This document shows positions 1 to 8,053 of a DNA stretch of 64,000 nucleotides, in pieces (the stretch's first letter is position 1; the number at the start of each line of letters is the position of its first letter). The DNA comes from Candidatus Microgenomates bacterium (GTDB lineage Bacteria > Patescibacteriota > Microgenomatia > UBA12405 > UBA6130). The notes beneath the pieces are model-generated. The model searched no databases and was not told where the DNA came from. It worked only from the letters and a program-made list of their open reading frames with translations. The stretch is taken from NCBI GenBank assembly GCA_015485895.1, contig WFSR01000012.1, positions 1-64,000 of the forward strand, given 5' to 3'. Position numbers and translations under genes: made by a program.

Positions 1-771
1 GGGCCAACTGGGGTTGGTAAGACGGAATTGGCCAAGGCATTGGCGGCGGTTTTGTTTAACGATGAGCGGGCTATTATCCGCTTGGACATGAGCGAGTATA
101 TGGAACAGCATTCGGTGGCCCGGTTAATTGGCGCTCCGCCAGGATATGTTGGCTATGAAGAGGGAGGGCAACTGACGGAGGCGGTCCGCCGCCACCCTTA
201 TTCAGTGGTTTTGCTTGATGAGGTAGAAAAAGCTCATCCCCAGGTATTTAACATTTTGCTCCAAGTTTTGGATGATGGCCGACTAACCGATGGCAAGGGG
301 CGGACAGTAGACTTCAAAAATACGGTTATTATTATGACTTCGAATTTGGGGAGCAATATTATTCAAGATTATGCTCACGGAAAAATTAGCGAGGAAGAAA
401 TGCGCCGCCAGGTAATGGAGATTATTCACCATTCATTTAAGCCGGAGTTTATTAATCGCCTGGACCAAATTATTCTCTTTAAGTCGTTAACTGAAGAACA
501 TATCCAAAAAATTGTTGATCTGCAAATTAAACAGGTTGAAAAGCGCCTGGCGGATAAGAAAATCAAAGTGGTAATTAGTCCCGAGGCGAAAAAATGGCTG
601 GCTAAGCATGGCTATGACCCAGCTTTTGGCGCCAGACCACTAAAACGGCTAATCCAAAACCAAATCCTCGACCCGCTGGCGATGATGATTATGGAGGGAA
701 AGGTGAAAGAGGGGGGTAAAGTGAAGGTGGAGATAGAGGGGGATAAGCTAAAAGTGAAAAATGTAAAGTGA
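1..771 (+). CDS. clpB: ATP-dependent chaperone ClpB, C-terminal part (5' end outside window)
   Basis: The reading frame is open from base 1, and the first residues are the Walker A loop [10 protein letters not shown] of the second AAA+ module. The sensor and Walker B region ([12 protein letters not shown]) and the arginine-finger region ([13 protein letters not shown]) follow, then the C-terminal small domain with [10 protein letters not shown]. About 257 codons remain of a protein normally near 860 residues, so the N-terminal domain, first AAA+ module and middle domain lie upstream. ClpB is a cytosolic disaggregase that threads aggregated proteins with Hsp70 help. ClpC is the alternative, but the sequence around [17 protein letters not shown] reads as ClpB. 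The last codons are repetitive and Lys/Val-rich ([10 protein letters not shown]). Confidence 0.9.
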   Translation, partial: GPTGVGKTELAKALAAVLFNDERAIIRLDMSEYMEQHSVARLIGAPPGYVGYEEGGQLTEAVRRHPYSVVLLDEVEKAHPQVFNILLQVLDDGRLTDGKGRTVDFKNTVIIMTSNLGSNIIQDYAHGKISEEEMRRQVMEIIHHSFKPEFINRLDQIILFKSLTEEHIQKIVDLQIKQVEKRLADKKIKVVISPEAKKWLAKHGYDPAFGARPLKRLIQNQILDPLAMMIMEGKVKEGGKVKVEIEGDKLKVKNVK

Positions 772-810
772 AAAGTGAAAAAGTTATTTTAGAGAAAGGA
801 GGTGAAACAA

Positions 811-1239
811 ATGGAAGAAATGTCAGCTGAAATGGAACAAGTAGGACCGATGGAAAACGAAAGAACAATAGAGGCTAAAATATTAGCTCGGGATCCCCAG
901 ACTCTTGTAGATATTGCTAGAGGCATGATAGAGAACGGCAAGATACAAGAATTAGCTAAATACGATGCAATTCGTGGTGAGCGCACAACCCTTGAGGGAA
1001 GAGACCGCTATCCGGAGGAACCTGTAAAGCCTGTGTCACAGGAAGAGGAAAAAAATTATAGAAGTGCGATGGATTTTACAGTTAGGGCGTTGAGTAGGGA
1101 ATATCCAGAATTGTTTGGTAGAAAAGAGAAGTATGTTTCTATAGGCGATGGGATAGAAAAATTAAGAAACGGCTTAAAAGGTTTAGGGTTGCTGGTGGAA
1201 CTTGCTCAAAGCGGCAAAGATGAGGCTTCTCAGGGATAA
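811..1239 (+). CDS. Hypothetical protein, 142 aa
   Basis: I do not recognise the family. The ATG at 811 is chosen over the in-frame GTG at 802 because a near-perfect Shine-Dalgarno (AGGAGGTGA, 797-805) sits just upstream and the GTG lies inside it. The protein is soluble, acidic and rich in Glu, Met and Lys, with likely helices and no signal peptide or membrane segment. It follows clpB by about 40 bp and could be co-transcribed with it. The strong Shine-Dalgarno contrasts with the leaderless-looking starts elsewhere in the window. Confidence 0.6.
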   Translation: MEEMSAEMEQVGPMENERTIEAKILARDPQTLVDIARGMIENGKIQELAKYDAIRGERTTLEGRDRYPEEPVKPVSQEEEKNYRSAMDFTVRALSREYPELFGRKEKYVSIGDGIEKLRNGLKGLGLLVELAQSGKDEASQG

Positions 1240-1293
1240 AAAGGTCACGAACTATTTACCATTTTCCATAGGGATAATGGAAGATAGGGGTAG

Positions 1294-1334
1294 ATGCGGA
1301 CGGGAGTAGCGGAATTTACCCTTGATTATGGCCG
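1294..1334 (+). repeat. Left copy of 41-bp direct repeat (copy of the DUF763 gene 5' end)
   Basis: These 41 bases are identical to 9172-9212, the first 41 bases of the DUF763 coding sequence. They begin ATGCGGACGGGAGTAGC and end at GGCCG. Matching stops at 1335 (A here, G in the right copy). The two copies bracket the A/T-rich island. This copy is a remnant: no DUF763 reading frame follows it. Confidence 0.9.
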
Positions 1335-1364
1335 ATGTCACTGAAATTGGGTGATGCCTCTAAC

Positions 1365-1389
1365 AAACCAAGATGATAGTTGGTTTTTT
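1365..1389 (+). terminator. Hairpin with T-run, candidate Rho-independent terminator
   Basis: A perfect 7-bp stem, AAACCAA (1365-1371) with TTGGTTT (1380-1386), encloses an 8-nt loop and runs into TTTTTT on the plus strand. It sits just inside the left edge of the island, immediately beyond the 3' end of the minus-strand CYTH gene. It could insulate the island from plus-strand transcription arriving from clpB. The stem is A/T-rich, so strength is uncertain. Confidence 0.5.
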
Positions 1390-1897
1390 AGTAATTATTG
1401 TCGTAAATTATTTTCTTTAATTTTAGAATTTCTTTTTTGTTAGGAGACTCTATTTCTAGATACCACTGTTTTTCTTGGTAATAAAAATCTAAAGTAATTT
1501 GAGCGGCTGGCAATTGATATATTATTCTTCTTTTTTTAATAATTTTTGCCAGTTGATAACCGAGAAGATTAATGATTCTTTTTATTACTTTGGCTTGGGT
1601 TGAGTTTAATGTTAGATTAACTTCGACTGTCTCCTTCATTCCTTCGGCCATGCTATTATTTTGGCCTAATAGGTCCTCTTTGAGGGTTAAGAATACTTTT
1701 TTCTTGTTTTTGATTCTATTTAGACGCCAGAAAAAATTGCCGCCCTTCTTTTTATAAATTTCGCTTGTAATCAAAAGGGTAATTTTATCAACTACTTTTG
1801 GGGCAGAGCGTAAAATCGCTTTTACTTTTTCGGGAGAATCGATTTTCACTCCAAACTCCATTTCTTTAAGGCTAATGTTTATATTTTTTATTGCCAT
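1388..1897 (-). CDS. CYTH-domain protein (triphosphate tunnel-type, CyaB/ThTPase-like)
   Basis: 169 aa. The order of elements fits CYTH: an N-terminal acidic/Lys strand, FWRLNRIKNKKKVFLTLKED (residues ~56-75), an Asp/Glu-rich strand (ETVEVNLTL), a helix ending in GYQLAKIIKKRR, and the C-terminal strand pair LDFYYQEKQWYLEIESP. CYTH proteins bind triphosphorylated substrates in a beta-barrel tunnel and act as triphosphatases or class IV adenylate cyclases. The canonical N-terminal ExExK appears degenerate: E14-F-G16-V-K18, with Gly for the second Glu. It is the first gene inside the island and the codon use is A/T-rich. The substrate cannot be assigned. Confidence 0.65.
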   Translation of the reverse strand: MAIKNINISLKEMEFGVKIDSPEKVKAILRSAPKVVDKITLLITSEIYKKKGGNFFWRLNRIKNKKKVFLTLKEDLLGQNNSMAEGMKETVEVNLTLNSTQAKVIKRIINLLGYQLAKIIKKRRIIYQLPAAQITLDFYYQEKQWYLEIESPNKKEILKLKKIIYDNNY

Positions 1898-2029
1898 TAT
1901 TCCTGGTATTTATTTGCTAAGACTATTCTATCTCATTTTTTGAAAGGTTAGAATGATAAAGTTTATTATTGATTATAACTATTGCCCCGACCGATGATTT
2001 AGTAGAATAGTACAGCTGTGAGAGATGTA

Positions 2030-2539
2030 TTACCAACCAACTTTTTCTTTAAAAACAGCTAGTTCTTGGGTAGTAGAAAGCCAGGGAATTAGTTGGTATG
2101 CTTTTGCTAAAGAAAATACGCCGACATTATTAACTTTTCTCTCTTCGTCTTCTCTTTCATTGACAAAAACCTTAACTTTTTCAGACATCTCTCTCAGAAG
2201 AAGAAAATACCTTACTTGGAGATATCTTTTGATCACTTTCCCTCCCTGTTTTTCCTCAACGAGATAATAACCAAAAAAACGCAAATTCTCTTTCTTCTGA
2301 CTGATGTCGAGACCAGTTTCTTCAAACACCTCTCTAATGGCTGTTTCCAACAGAGCTTCGCCTTCCTCCGGATGCCCACCAGGAAATTGCCAACGCCCAG
2401 GCTTAGGAGAAACTAAAACCAACTTATGATCAGCCGTTCCAATCCAAACATACACTTGGGTAACGGGCAAGCGCCGATGATCCGCCTCAATTCTGTCGAG
2501 ACTATACCAATTCACGGAAAAGCCAACAGTCTTCTTCAT
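2030..2539 (-). CDS. Nudix hydrolase
   Basis: 169 aa with a complete Nudix box: GHPEEGE, seven residues, then REVFEETGL (residues ~54-76), preceded by the usual PGRWQFPGG strand-turn. Nudix enzymes hydrolyse nucleoside diphosphates linked to another group (NTPs, nucleotide sugars, dinucleotides) at a Mg site formed by the REUxEE glutamates. The start at 2539 has a good Shine-Dalgarno (AAGGAGA) about 5 nt upstream. Transcription diverges from the long island operon. The exact substrate is not visible, but the gene adds to the nucleotide theme of the island. Its codon use is less A/T-skewed than that of the operon. Confidence 0.88.
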   Translation of the reverse strand: MKKTVGFSVNWYSLDRIEADHRRLPVTQVYVWIGTADHKLVLVSPKPGRWQFPGGHPEEGEALLETAIREVFEETGLDISQKKENLRFFGYYLVEEKQGGKVIKRYLQVRYFLLLREMSEKVKVFVNEREDEERKVNNVGVFSLAKAYQLIPWLSTTQELAVFKEKVGW

Positions 2540-2728
2540 GATCTCTCCTTTTATCTCCTGATTAGTATGTTAATAAAATCTGATAAAATCAAAACACGTC
2601 TAAATATAGTATGGCAAGCCCCGTCCCTACTCATTCTTAAAATTCTTAAAAAACAAATTTATAACTTAAAATCTTTATAACCACAAAATGAAAACCCAAG
2701 ATAGAAAAAATTAGTCAGGAAGAAGCAA

Positions 2729-2757
2729 TTGTATTTTTCGAAAAGTCCTGATATAAT
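2729..2757 (+). promoter_or_regulatory. Promoter of the island operon (leaderless type)
   Basis: TTGTAT (2729-2734), a 17-nt spacer and TATAAT (2752-2757). The GTG start of the next gene lies 9 nt after the -10 box, so transcription would begin on or within a few bases of the start codon. There is no room for a Shine-Dalgarno. Confidence 0.65.
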
Positions 2758-2766
2758 TGCCACAAG

Positions 2767-3834
2767 GTGCAATCCTATAATGCAATAAAAAAACTAATAA
2801 AGGAAAAAAAATTAGAAATTGTCTATGTACTTTCGCCCCCTAGAACGGCCTCTACTGCCATCCACATCTCTTTAACACAAAACTCTGATGGCCAAATATT
2901 AGAACCCTTTAATGTTAAAAAAAGAGATAATTTTTCCGAAGGCTGCAAACATATCTTAGAAAGAACCAATCAACTATTTAAAAAAAAGCAACAATGGCCA
3001 ATTAGATTAGTAGTTAAAGACATAGCAAGAAATATAAATCTTGACGAATGGGGGCTTCTCAAAGAGATAACCGGCTTCTTTGTTTTTACCATTAGAGAGC
3101 CGAGTTTAAGTATTTATTCTTTTCTAAAAAGAAGGGTTAACCCTTATGATTCAGACAAATTTGGATACGAGAAAGCTCTAAAACTCTCAGACAAAATACC
3201 AGAAGAAGCATGGCATGACTCATCTTGGCTGAAAATAAAATTTTTTTTGGATGACATTAATCAAGAGGAAAAAAGTAGAAAAAAAATTTCTATTTTAAGC
3301 GATTTATCTTTAAGACTTGATCCAGAAAAAACAATGAGAAATTTATCAAAAAAATTTGGCTGGCTTCCATTCAACGACAGGTTAATAAAAAACTGGGAAA
3401 AAGGAGTCGGAAAAAATCTTTATTCTCCACCATATAAAACCCAAGACTACAAAACTTACAGAAAAAGACTCTTTAAAAATATATGGATAAAAGAGGCTAT
3501 TTGGAGCAACTCTTTTAAACCAATAAACCCAGAAAAGGATTCTCCGCGTGATTTAACTAAATTGCCAATAAATATCCGCGATTATTATGCATTAGAAATG
3601 CTGCCCACTTACATCTATTTTATTTCTCGTAAAGAGAATGACTCTAAACTTGACTCTTTAGAGGAAATAAGACAAATGGCAAGAATCAATCCAATTGAAG
3701 CCTATTTTAATCTCAGAAGAAGTTATCCCCAAGAAAAAAAGCTTCTAAATAAATTAGAAAAGCAAATTAAAAGACAGGCACCTTTCACTTTCTCAATAAT
3801 TAAAGTTTATCTGAATAAACAATGGATCTGCTAG
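2767..3834 (+). CDS. Sulfotransferase-like P-loop protein
   Basis: 355 aa. The N-terminal strand-loop-helix VLSPPRTASTAIHISL (residues 21-36) matches the 5'-phosphosulfate-binding loop of PAPS-dependent sulfotransferases. FTIREPSLSIYSFLKRR (107-123) matches the 3'-phosphate-binding region with its Arg and Ser. The family moves sulfate from PAPS to hydroxyl or amino groups of sugars or small molecules. The rest is Lys-rich and divergent, so the acceptor is unknown, and no PAPS-making genes are in the window. GTG is the only reasonable start and lies right behind a strong promoter. First gene of the island operon; its end overlaps the next gene by 13 bp. Arginines are mainly AGA. Confidence 0.6.
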   Translation: MQSYNAIKKLIKEKKLEIVYVLSPPRTASTAIHISLTQNSDGQILEPFNVKKRDNFSEGCKHILERTNQLFKKKQQWPIRLVVKDIARNINLDEWGLLKEITGFFVFTIREPSLSIYSFLKRRVNPYDSDKFGYEKALKLSDKIPEEAWHDSSWLKIKFFLDDINQEEKSRKKISILSDLSLRLDPEKTMRNLSKKFGWLPFNDRLIKNWEKGVGKNLYSPPYKTQDYKTYRKRLFKNIWIKEAIWSNSFKPINPEKDSPRDLTKLPINIRDYYALEMLPTYIYFISRKENDSKLDSLEEIRQMARINPIEAYFNLRRSYPQEKKLLNKLEKQIKRQAPFTFSIIKVYLNKQWIC

Positions 3835-4520
3835 AAATAGCTTTAAAAAGCAGAAGTTCCGATCGAATAATGACTGCAATTGAAGATAGTTTGCCAAGAG
3901 ATTTTAAAGATCGAGCAGGATCAAACAGAGTGTCTATGGCCCAAGAGTTAGTTGAAAGAAAAATAGTCCCCATCGTCATCAAGCCAGAAGGTCTGCTAGC
4001 AAATGGATTGGAAGTTGTAACAACCGGATTAAAAAAAAGAGGTGTAAAGATTATTTCAATAGAAATTATTGATCATCCTGATTTGAACACTTGGTTTATA
4101 AGATACAGAAACGTAATTGAGCTATATTCTGAAGATTTCGAACCAATCCTCCCAGATCTTGCGAAACTAAATGGGGAAAATCCATGGGGAATAGTCACCA
4201 TAAAATGCGGTCCTGAATTAGATTTAACTAGACTAAAAAAGGAAATCATAGGAGGAAGCGGAGAAGAAGGAAAAAGCTCAATAAGGAGTAAACTTAAATC
4301 CCTGATCGCCAAGGCAGGCTTTTACAATGGAAACAATCCAGCCCTAAGAGAAACAGTCTTTCCAAAAAGAACACTACCCGAAAACCGGAGAACATTTAAT
4401 GGAGTTCATTGTCCTCGAACCACAGAAGAAGCCATAAGAGATTTAGCAATACATCTTGGCGAACCTGACTTAGACAAGTTACTAAATATAAGCACGAAGC
4501 TAACAAAATCTAGATATTAG
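3822..4520 (+). CDS. Nucleoside diphosphate kinase-like protein (divergent)
   Basis: 232 aa. About 45 N-terminal residues precede an NDK-like core. IVPIVIKPEGLLANGL (48-63) corresponds to the first NDK strand and Lys. IIGGSGEEGKSSIRSKL (142-158) resembles the NDK 'G.t.p....siR' stretch. NGVHCPRTTEEAIRDL (193-208) resembles the segment with the phospho-accepting His, here His196. NDKs pass phosphate between NTPs and NDPs through that His. The protein is longer than a standard NDK (~140 aa), with an extra N-terminal part and an insertion before the His motif, so catalysis is not certain. It overlaps the upstream gene by 13 bp, which indicates translational coupling. Confidence 0.6.
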   Translation: MDLLEIALKSRSSDRIMTAIEDSLPRDFKDRAGSNRVSMAQELVERKIVPIVIKPEGLLANGLEVVTTGLKKRGVKIISIEIIDHPDLNTWFIRYRNVIELYSEDFEPILPDLAKLNGENPWGIVTIKCGPELDLTRLKKEIIGGSGEEGKSSIRSKLKSLIAKAGFYNGNNPALRETVFPKRTLPENRRTFNGVHCPRTTEEAIRDLAIHLGEPDLDKLLNISTKLTKSRY

Positions 4521-4533
4521 CCCAAATTCTTTT

Positions 4534-4539
4534 TATAAT
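4534..4539 (+). promoter_or_regulatory. -10 box in front of the HAM1-like gene
   Basis: TATAAT at 4534-4539 ends 8 nt before the ATG at 4548. The -35 region is weak. A transcript starting here would be leaderless and would allow internal expression of the second half of the island operon. Confidence 0.5.
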
Positions 4540-4547
4540 ATTCAATC

Positions 4548-5114
4548 ATGAAAAAAATAATCTTTTGGACCAGCAACCCAAATAAATTAGAGGAGATAAG
4601 ACTTTTTCTAAAAGGAACTGACTACCAAGTAACTCAGCCAGAAAAAATAGAAGAAATAAGGGAAATTCAAGCTAATGACCCAATCGAAGTGTTTGAAGAT
4701 AAACTAACAAAGATAAGCAAGCTTGTTTCTGGACCAGTAATAGTGGACGATTTTTCTTTTTCAATTGAAAAACTTAATGGTTTTCCTAGCCCTTATGCTA
4801 AGTATGTGGTAAAAACAATCGGCATAGAAAATATATATAAATTGGCTAAGGGCGAAAAAGCAGTAATGAAGTCCTATATAGGATACTGCGACGAAAAAAA
4901 GCAATGCAGGATATTTGTAGGCAAGCTAGAAGGAAAAATTATCGACAACCCTAGAAAATTCAAGGAAATTAAAAAAAACACTCCTCTAAATAGCATTTTT
5001 ATCCCGAAGGGCGAAAAAGAAACCTTAGAAGAAATTTTTGCAAAAAATAAGAACTTTAAGAATCACCGAAAAATAGCTTTAGAAAAATTACTAAGTTATC
5101 TTTTAAATAATTAA
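4548..5114 (+). CDS. HAM1/RdgB-family nucleoside triphosphate pyrophosphatase
   Basis: 188 aa. The opening IIFWTSNPNKLEEIRLFL is the family signature (TSNxxKxxE, residues 8-18). VIVDDFSFSIEKLNGFP (64-80) matches the catalytic acidic loop (D67, D68), and SPYAKY stands where the family has PGxxSA. HRKIALEKLL (173-182) matches the conserved C-terminal SHR-x-A helix with Ser replaced by Asn. The family hydrolyses non-canonical purine NTPs to NMP plus pyrophosphate. This member is divergent and may act on another base; in this neighbourhood removal of a particular dNTP is plausible but is inference. It starts 27 bp after the NDK-like gene and has its own -10 box. Confidence 0.8.
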   Translation: MKKIIFWTSNPNKLEEIRLFLKGTDYQVTQPEKIEEIREIQANDPIEVFEDKLTKISKLVSGPVIVDDFSFSIEKLNGFPSPYAKYVVKTIGIENIYKLAKGEKAVMKSYIGYCDEKKQCRIFVGKLEGKIIDNPRKFKEIKKNTPLNSIFIPKGEKETLEEIFAKNKNFKNHRKIALEKLLSYLLNN

Positions 5115-5137
5115 TTGTTAAAATTAGTCTAAACAAA

Positions 5138-5764
5138 ATGATTACAATCAAAGCAAAAACTCCAGGTAAAGCATGGCTAAAAGCCTGCAAAACAGTTACG
5201 GAGAAAGGGAAACATATAAAGGATGACGATGTGTTGCTAAAAGAGGTTATTGATTTATTTTTAGAAATCGAGCAAGCCGCAGAAAAAGACTCAATCATAA
5301 AAAAACATGGTGACAAGAAAATAATTAAATGGATGATTGAAGAAAACTTTTACGGCTCTAAATCAGTATTAAATTGGGGTTACTGTTATGGTCTGAGATT
5401 AAGAAATTATCTTGGCATAAACCAAATTGATAAGGTTATAGAAAAACTTAATAAAAAGCCCGAGTCAAAATCAGCAACAATAGTAACAATGGACCCAAAG
5501 GTAGATTTTAGTGGCCATATGCCATGCATTGTCGCCTTAGACTTCAAAATCAGGGAAGGCAAACTTCTAGCTACCGCATTTTTTAGAAGCCAAGACGTCG
5601 GTAAAAAAATGTATGCGGATATTTTAGCCCTAGGAAAAATACAAAAGGAAGTTGCCGAAAAAACAAGAACTAAACCTGGAAAGCTTAAAATTTTCATTTC
5701 TTCAGCTTATATTTACGAAACAGAATTTAATAAAGTTAAAGAATTGCTGAAAAATGTTAACTAA
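5138..5764 (+). CDS. Archaeal-type ThyA-family protein, predicted dCMP (hydroxy)methylase-like
   Basis: 208 aa, the length of archaeal-type thymidylate synthases and close to them from the first strand (IKAKTPGKAWLKA). Catalytic Cys130 lies in HMPCIVALDF, and the phosphate-binding Arg and RSxD motif in FFRSQDV (149-154). The position eight residues after the RSxD Asp, an Asn in thymidylate synthases (E. coli N177), is Asp161 in YADILAL; the ungapped stretch makes this alignment firm. Asp there is characteristic of dCMP hydroxymethylases and shifts thymidylate synthase toward dCMP. The ribose-binding HxY is YIY (191-193). It uses a folate one-carbon donor if it is active. It lies 23 bp after the HAM1-like gene and overlaps the HD gene. 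Confidence 0.8.
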   Translation: MITIKAKTPGKAWLKACKTVTEKGKHIKDDDVLLKEVIDLFLEIEQAAEKDSIIKKHGDKKIIKWMIEENFYGSKSVLNWGYCYGLRLRNYLGINQIDKVIEKLNKKPESKSATIVTMDPKVDFSGHMPCIVALDFKIREGKLLATAFFRSQDVGKKMYADILALGKIQKEVAEKTRTKPGKLKIFISSAYIYETEFNKVKELLKNVN

Positions 5765-6404
5765 AAACCAAAAAAAACAATTAGAAAGAATTCTCGAAAA
5801 GAGTTTTAAGGGGACTTTTGAGCTAGGCGGAGGAAAAGAGTATCGGTTCTTTCATGGAATTCAGGTAGCAAAATTTGCTCTAAAGATAGCAAAAAAAGAA
5901 AGTCTTGATCTGGATTTAGATGCTCTTTTCGTAGCCGCTCTTTTCCATGATGTTGGAAAAATCGAAGCAGTCAACGAAAAGGGAATGATTGATTATCAAT
6001 CACAAGCCAATAAAAACCATGTTGATATTGCTGCTCAGAAATTAGAATCAATAATAGGCAAAGCAATTAAAGATAAAGATCTAATCAGGAAAAGTAGTCA
6101 AATAATCTTAGAAAGCAAAGAGGAAAACCCAAAATTAATAGAGGCCAGAGTTTTAAAAGATGCTGATGAATTAGGTAATTTTGGCTACCTGCAAATCTGG
6201 CGAACCCTTACCTATGCTGCCTTAGCAAAACTAAACTTAGCAGAAGAAATAGAATATTGGAAAAAGGAAGGGGAGGGTAGTCGAAAAAAACTTTTAGAAA
6301 GGCTTCGATATTCAATCAGCAAAAAAGTTGCTAAAAAGAGATTCGAAAAAAGCAAAAAATTCTTTCAGGAACTAGAAAGAGAAGCTCGAGGAGATGATTT
6401 TTGA
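5754..6404 (+). CDS. HD-domain phosphohydrolase
   Basis: 216 aa. It has the HD metal ligands in order: H34 (FFHGIQVAKFAL), H65-D66 (ALFHDVGKIEAV), a His in NKNHVDIA (~H89), and a late Asp in LKDADELGNFG (~136-138). HD proteins hydrolyse phosphomonoesters or diesters of nucleotides; subfamilies include dNTP triphosphohydrolases, 5'-nucleotidases and (p)ppGpp or cyclic-nucleotide enzymes. The set seen here is that of generic small HD hydrolases and does not fix the substrate. The C-terminal ~50 residues are Lys/Glu-rich helix. It overlaps the ThyA-family gene by 11 bp, so the two are probably made together. Confidence 0.85.
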   Translation: MLTKNQKKQLERILEKSFKGTFELGGGKEYRFFHGIQVAKFALKIAKKESLDLDLDALFVAALFHDVGKIEAVNEKGMIDYQSQANKNHVDIAAQKLESIIGKAIKDKDLIRKSSQIILESKEENPKLIEARVLKDADELGNFGYLQIWRTLTYAALAKLNLAEEIEYWKKEGEGSRKKLLERLRYSISKKVAKKRFEKSKKFFQELEREARGDDF

Positions 6405-6413
6405 ATTCGATAA

Positions 6414-7487
6414 ATGGACAAAAATTCTGGAAAGATATTGACTCCGCTAATTAATAAAGCCTTAAAACACAATCAGGAAAGGACATTTTTTTGGCCAAAT
6501 CAAAATCGTGAATGGTTAGATTTTGTTTTGAGTGTAGTAGAAAAAAGGAAAAATAAGCCAAAAAACATTAGAATATTAATAATTGGAGGTGTTTTTTATT
6601 CATGCTATATTGCCGCAAAGGGATACTACACTACTTCCGTAGAAAAAAATCCTCTTGCAAGTATTTCGCAACTATATACAGCTTGGTTAATAGCCAGCGG
6701 CTACAGCAAAAACCAAGCCATAGCTAGATCCTTTTTGCTTGATTTAGTAGGAGAAAGAACAAATCCTCATAAAAGGGAGAGAATAACTATTCCTGAAAAA
6801 AAATATCTCCGAGCTCTGAATAGGTTTAAAAAATTTCTATCCTTAAGGGACATAGAGACAGCTCAAGAAATTTTCAATAAAATGCTTGGAATTACAAAAA
6901 AGAAAGACTGTAAGTCCAAAATTTATTTAAATCTAATTAAAAAGGGTATTGGACTGTCAGGATTTAATAATGCCAGCTTTCGACTACCAAATAAAATCAT
7001 TACCAAAAACATCAAAACCTATTCAGAAAAAAAGCCAGAAAAATTTGATCTTATAATTAGTACTAATGTCATCGACTTTTTTCCTACAGTAGAAAACTTT
7101 CTCTTTACTATATTTCCTTTATTGGAAAAGAATGGTATTTTAGAAATAACAACTTACAACCAAGAATTGAGCAGGAAAATAAAAGACATTTTTCCCGAAT
7201 TGAAAATTAGCAAAAATAGAAAAAGAAGAATAGGAAAAGCGCGTTTATTAAAAAAAATCTCCGCCAATAACTACCTTGAAGTTGAAAAAGACCTTATTTT
7301 GGGAAGAAATGTCTTTCTTATCAGGAGAAAAGAAATTAAAGAGCAATTAATAGAAAAAATCCCCTATTGGGTCAGAGAGCTTTTATTAAAAAACCGCTTT
7401 CACTCAAGCTTTTCTTTATTTAGAGATCAATCTTGGTATTTCTCTATAGAAAACGGAAAATTGACTGAAGTTAAAAAGAAAAAATGA
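6414..7487 (+). CDS. SAM-methyltransferase-like (Rossmann) protein, unknown function
   Basis: 357 aa. ILIIGGVFYSCYIAAKGYYT (54-73) followed by SVEKNP resembles motif I and the acidic end of strand 2 of class I methyltransferases. FDLIISTNVIDFFP followed by LLEKNGILEITTYN fits motif IV and the strand after motif V. The middle ~110 residues are a helical, Lys-rich insertion, and the C-terminal ~80 residues have no recognised match. Class I enzymes transfer methyl or larger groups from SAM, but some members of the fold have other jobs. The gene starts 9 bp after the HD gene and ends overlapping the kinase-like gene by 4 bp (ATGA). Substrate unknown. Confidence 0.5.
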   Translation: MDKNSGKILTPLINKALKHNQERTFFWPNQNREWLDFVLSVVEKRKNKPKNIRILIIGGVFYSCYIAAKGYYTTSVEKNPLASISQLYTAWLIASGYSKNQAIARSFLLDLVGERTNPHKRERITIPEKKYLRALNRFKKFLSLRDIETAQEIFNKMLGITKKKDCKSKIYLNLIKKGIGLSGFNNASFRLPNKIITKNIKTYSEKKPEKFDLIISTNVIDFFPTVENFLFTIFPLLEKNGILEITTYNQELSRKIKDIFPELKISKNRKRRIGKARLLKKISANNYLEVEKDLILGRNVFLIRRKEIKEQLIEKIPYWVRELLLKNRFHSSFSLFRDQSWYFSIENGKLTEVKKKK

Positions 7488-8053
7488 TCATAGTTCTAGA
7501 GGGCCTTCCTGGAGCCGGAAAAACAACAATAGCCAAACTTCTAAAAAGAGAACATTCTTTCGGAATGGTTGAGCAGATTATAATTGATCCCAAATCACTG
7601 AGAAAAGAGGGGGGAAAATTCAAAAATCCATACTTTGTCAATGATGAAGAAAAATGTTTTCTAGCAAAAAAATTAGCTAACAACCACAAACACGTAGTCA
7701 TGGATCGGAATTATATCTCAACTTTAGCCTTCAATTACGCAGCCAAATTTGATCCAAAAAATAATAGCTCATTCTCTATAGCAAGAAAATGGTATTCCAA
7801 AAATTATAAAAAAACTATTTTCCCTCCAGACCTCTATATTTACCTCCGGACTCCAATTCAATTTTGCTTTAGCAGAAAAAAACGCCGCGAAAATCCTGAA
7901 AATCCCTGGACGGACCCTGATCATCTCAAAAAAATGAAATACTTCTATGAGAATATATTTCCTATAATGGAACCGCAGGTGCCAAAAATAACTATTTCCG
8001 GAAAATTACCAATTAAAAATATCATTAAAAAGATAATCAGATGCTTAGAATAG
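7484..8053 (+). CDS. P-loop (deoxy)nucleotide kinase-like protein, thymidylate-kinase fold
   Basis: 189 aa. The Walker A loop GLPGAGKTT spans residues 7-15. A DR motif (D74-R75 in VVMDRNYIST) matches the DRY/DRS base- and phosphate-binding site of the thymidylate kinase/deoxynucleoside kinase superfamily. PDLYIYLRTP with a following Arg/Lys cluster (FSRKKRRENPENPW) matches the lid. These enzymes phosphorylate nucleosides or NMPs, especially deoxypyrimidines. The lineage is not a standard Tmk, so the substrate may be a modified dNMP or a nucleoside. It overlaps both neighbours (4 bp and 13 bp). Confidence 0.75.
   Translation: MIIVLEGLPGAGKTTIAKLLKREHSFGMVEQIIIDPKSLRKEGGKFKNPYFVNDEEKCFLAKKLANNHKHVVMDRNYISTLAFNYAAKFDPKNNSSFSIARKWYSKNYKKTIFPPDLYIYLRTPIQFCFSRKKRRENPENPWTDPDHLKKMKYFYENIFPIMEPQVPKITISGKLPIKNIIKKIIRCLE

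Noticed and set aside
5138..5764. Simple thymidylate synthase call for the ThyA-family gene
   Set aside because: The base-reading Asn is Asp161 and the HxY is YIY, so a plain thymidylate synthase name would hide the likely cytosine preference.
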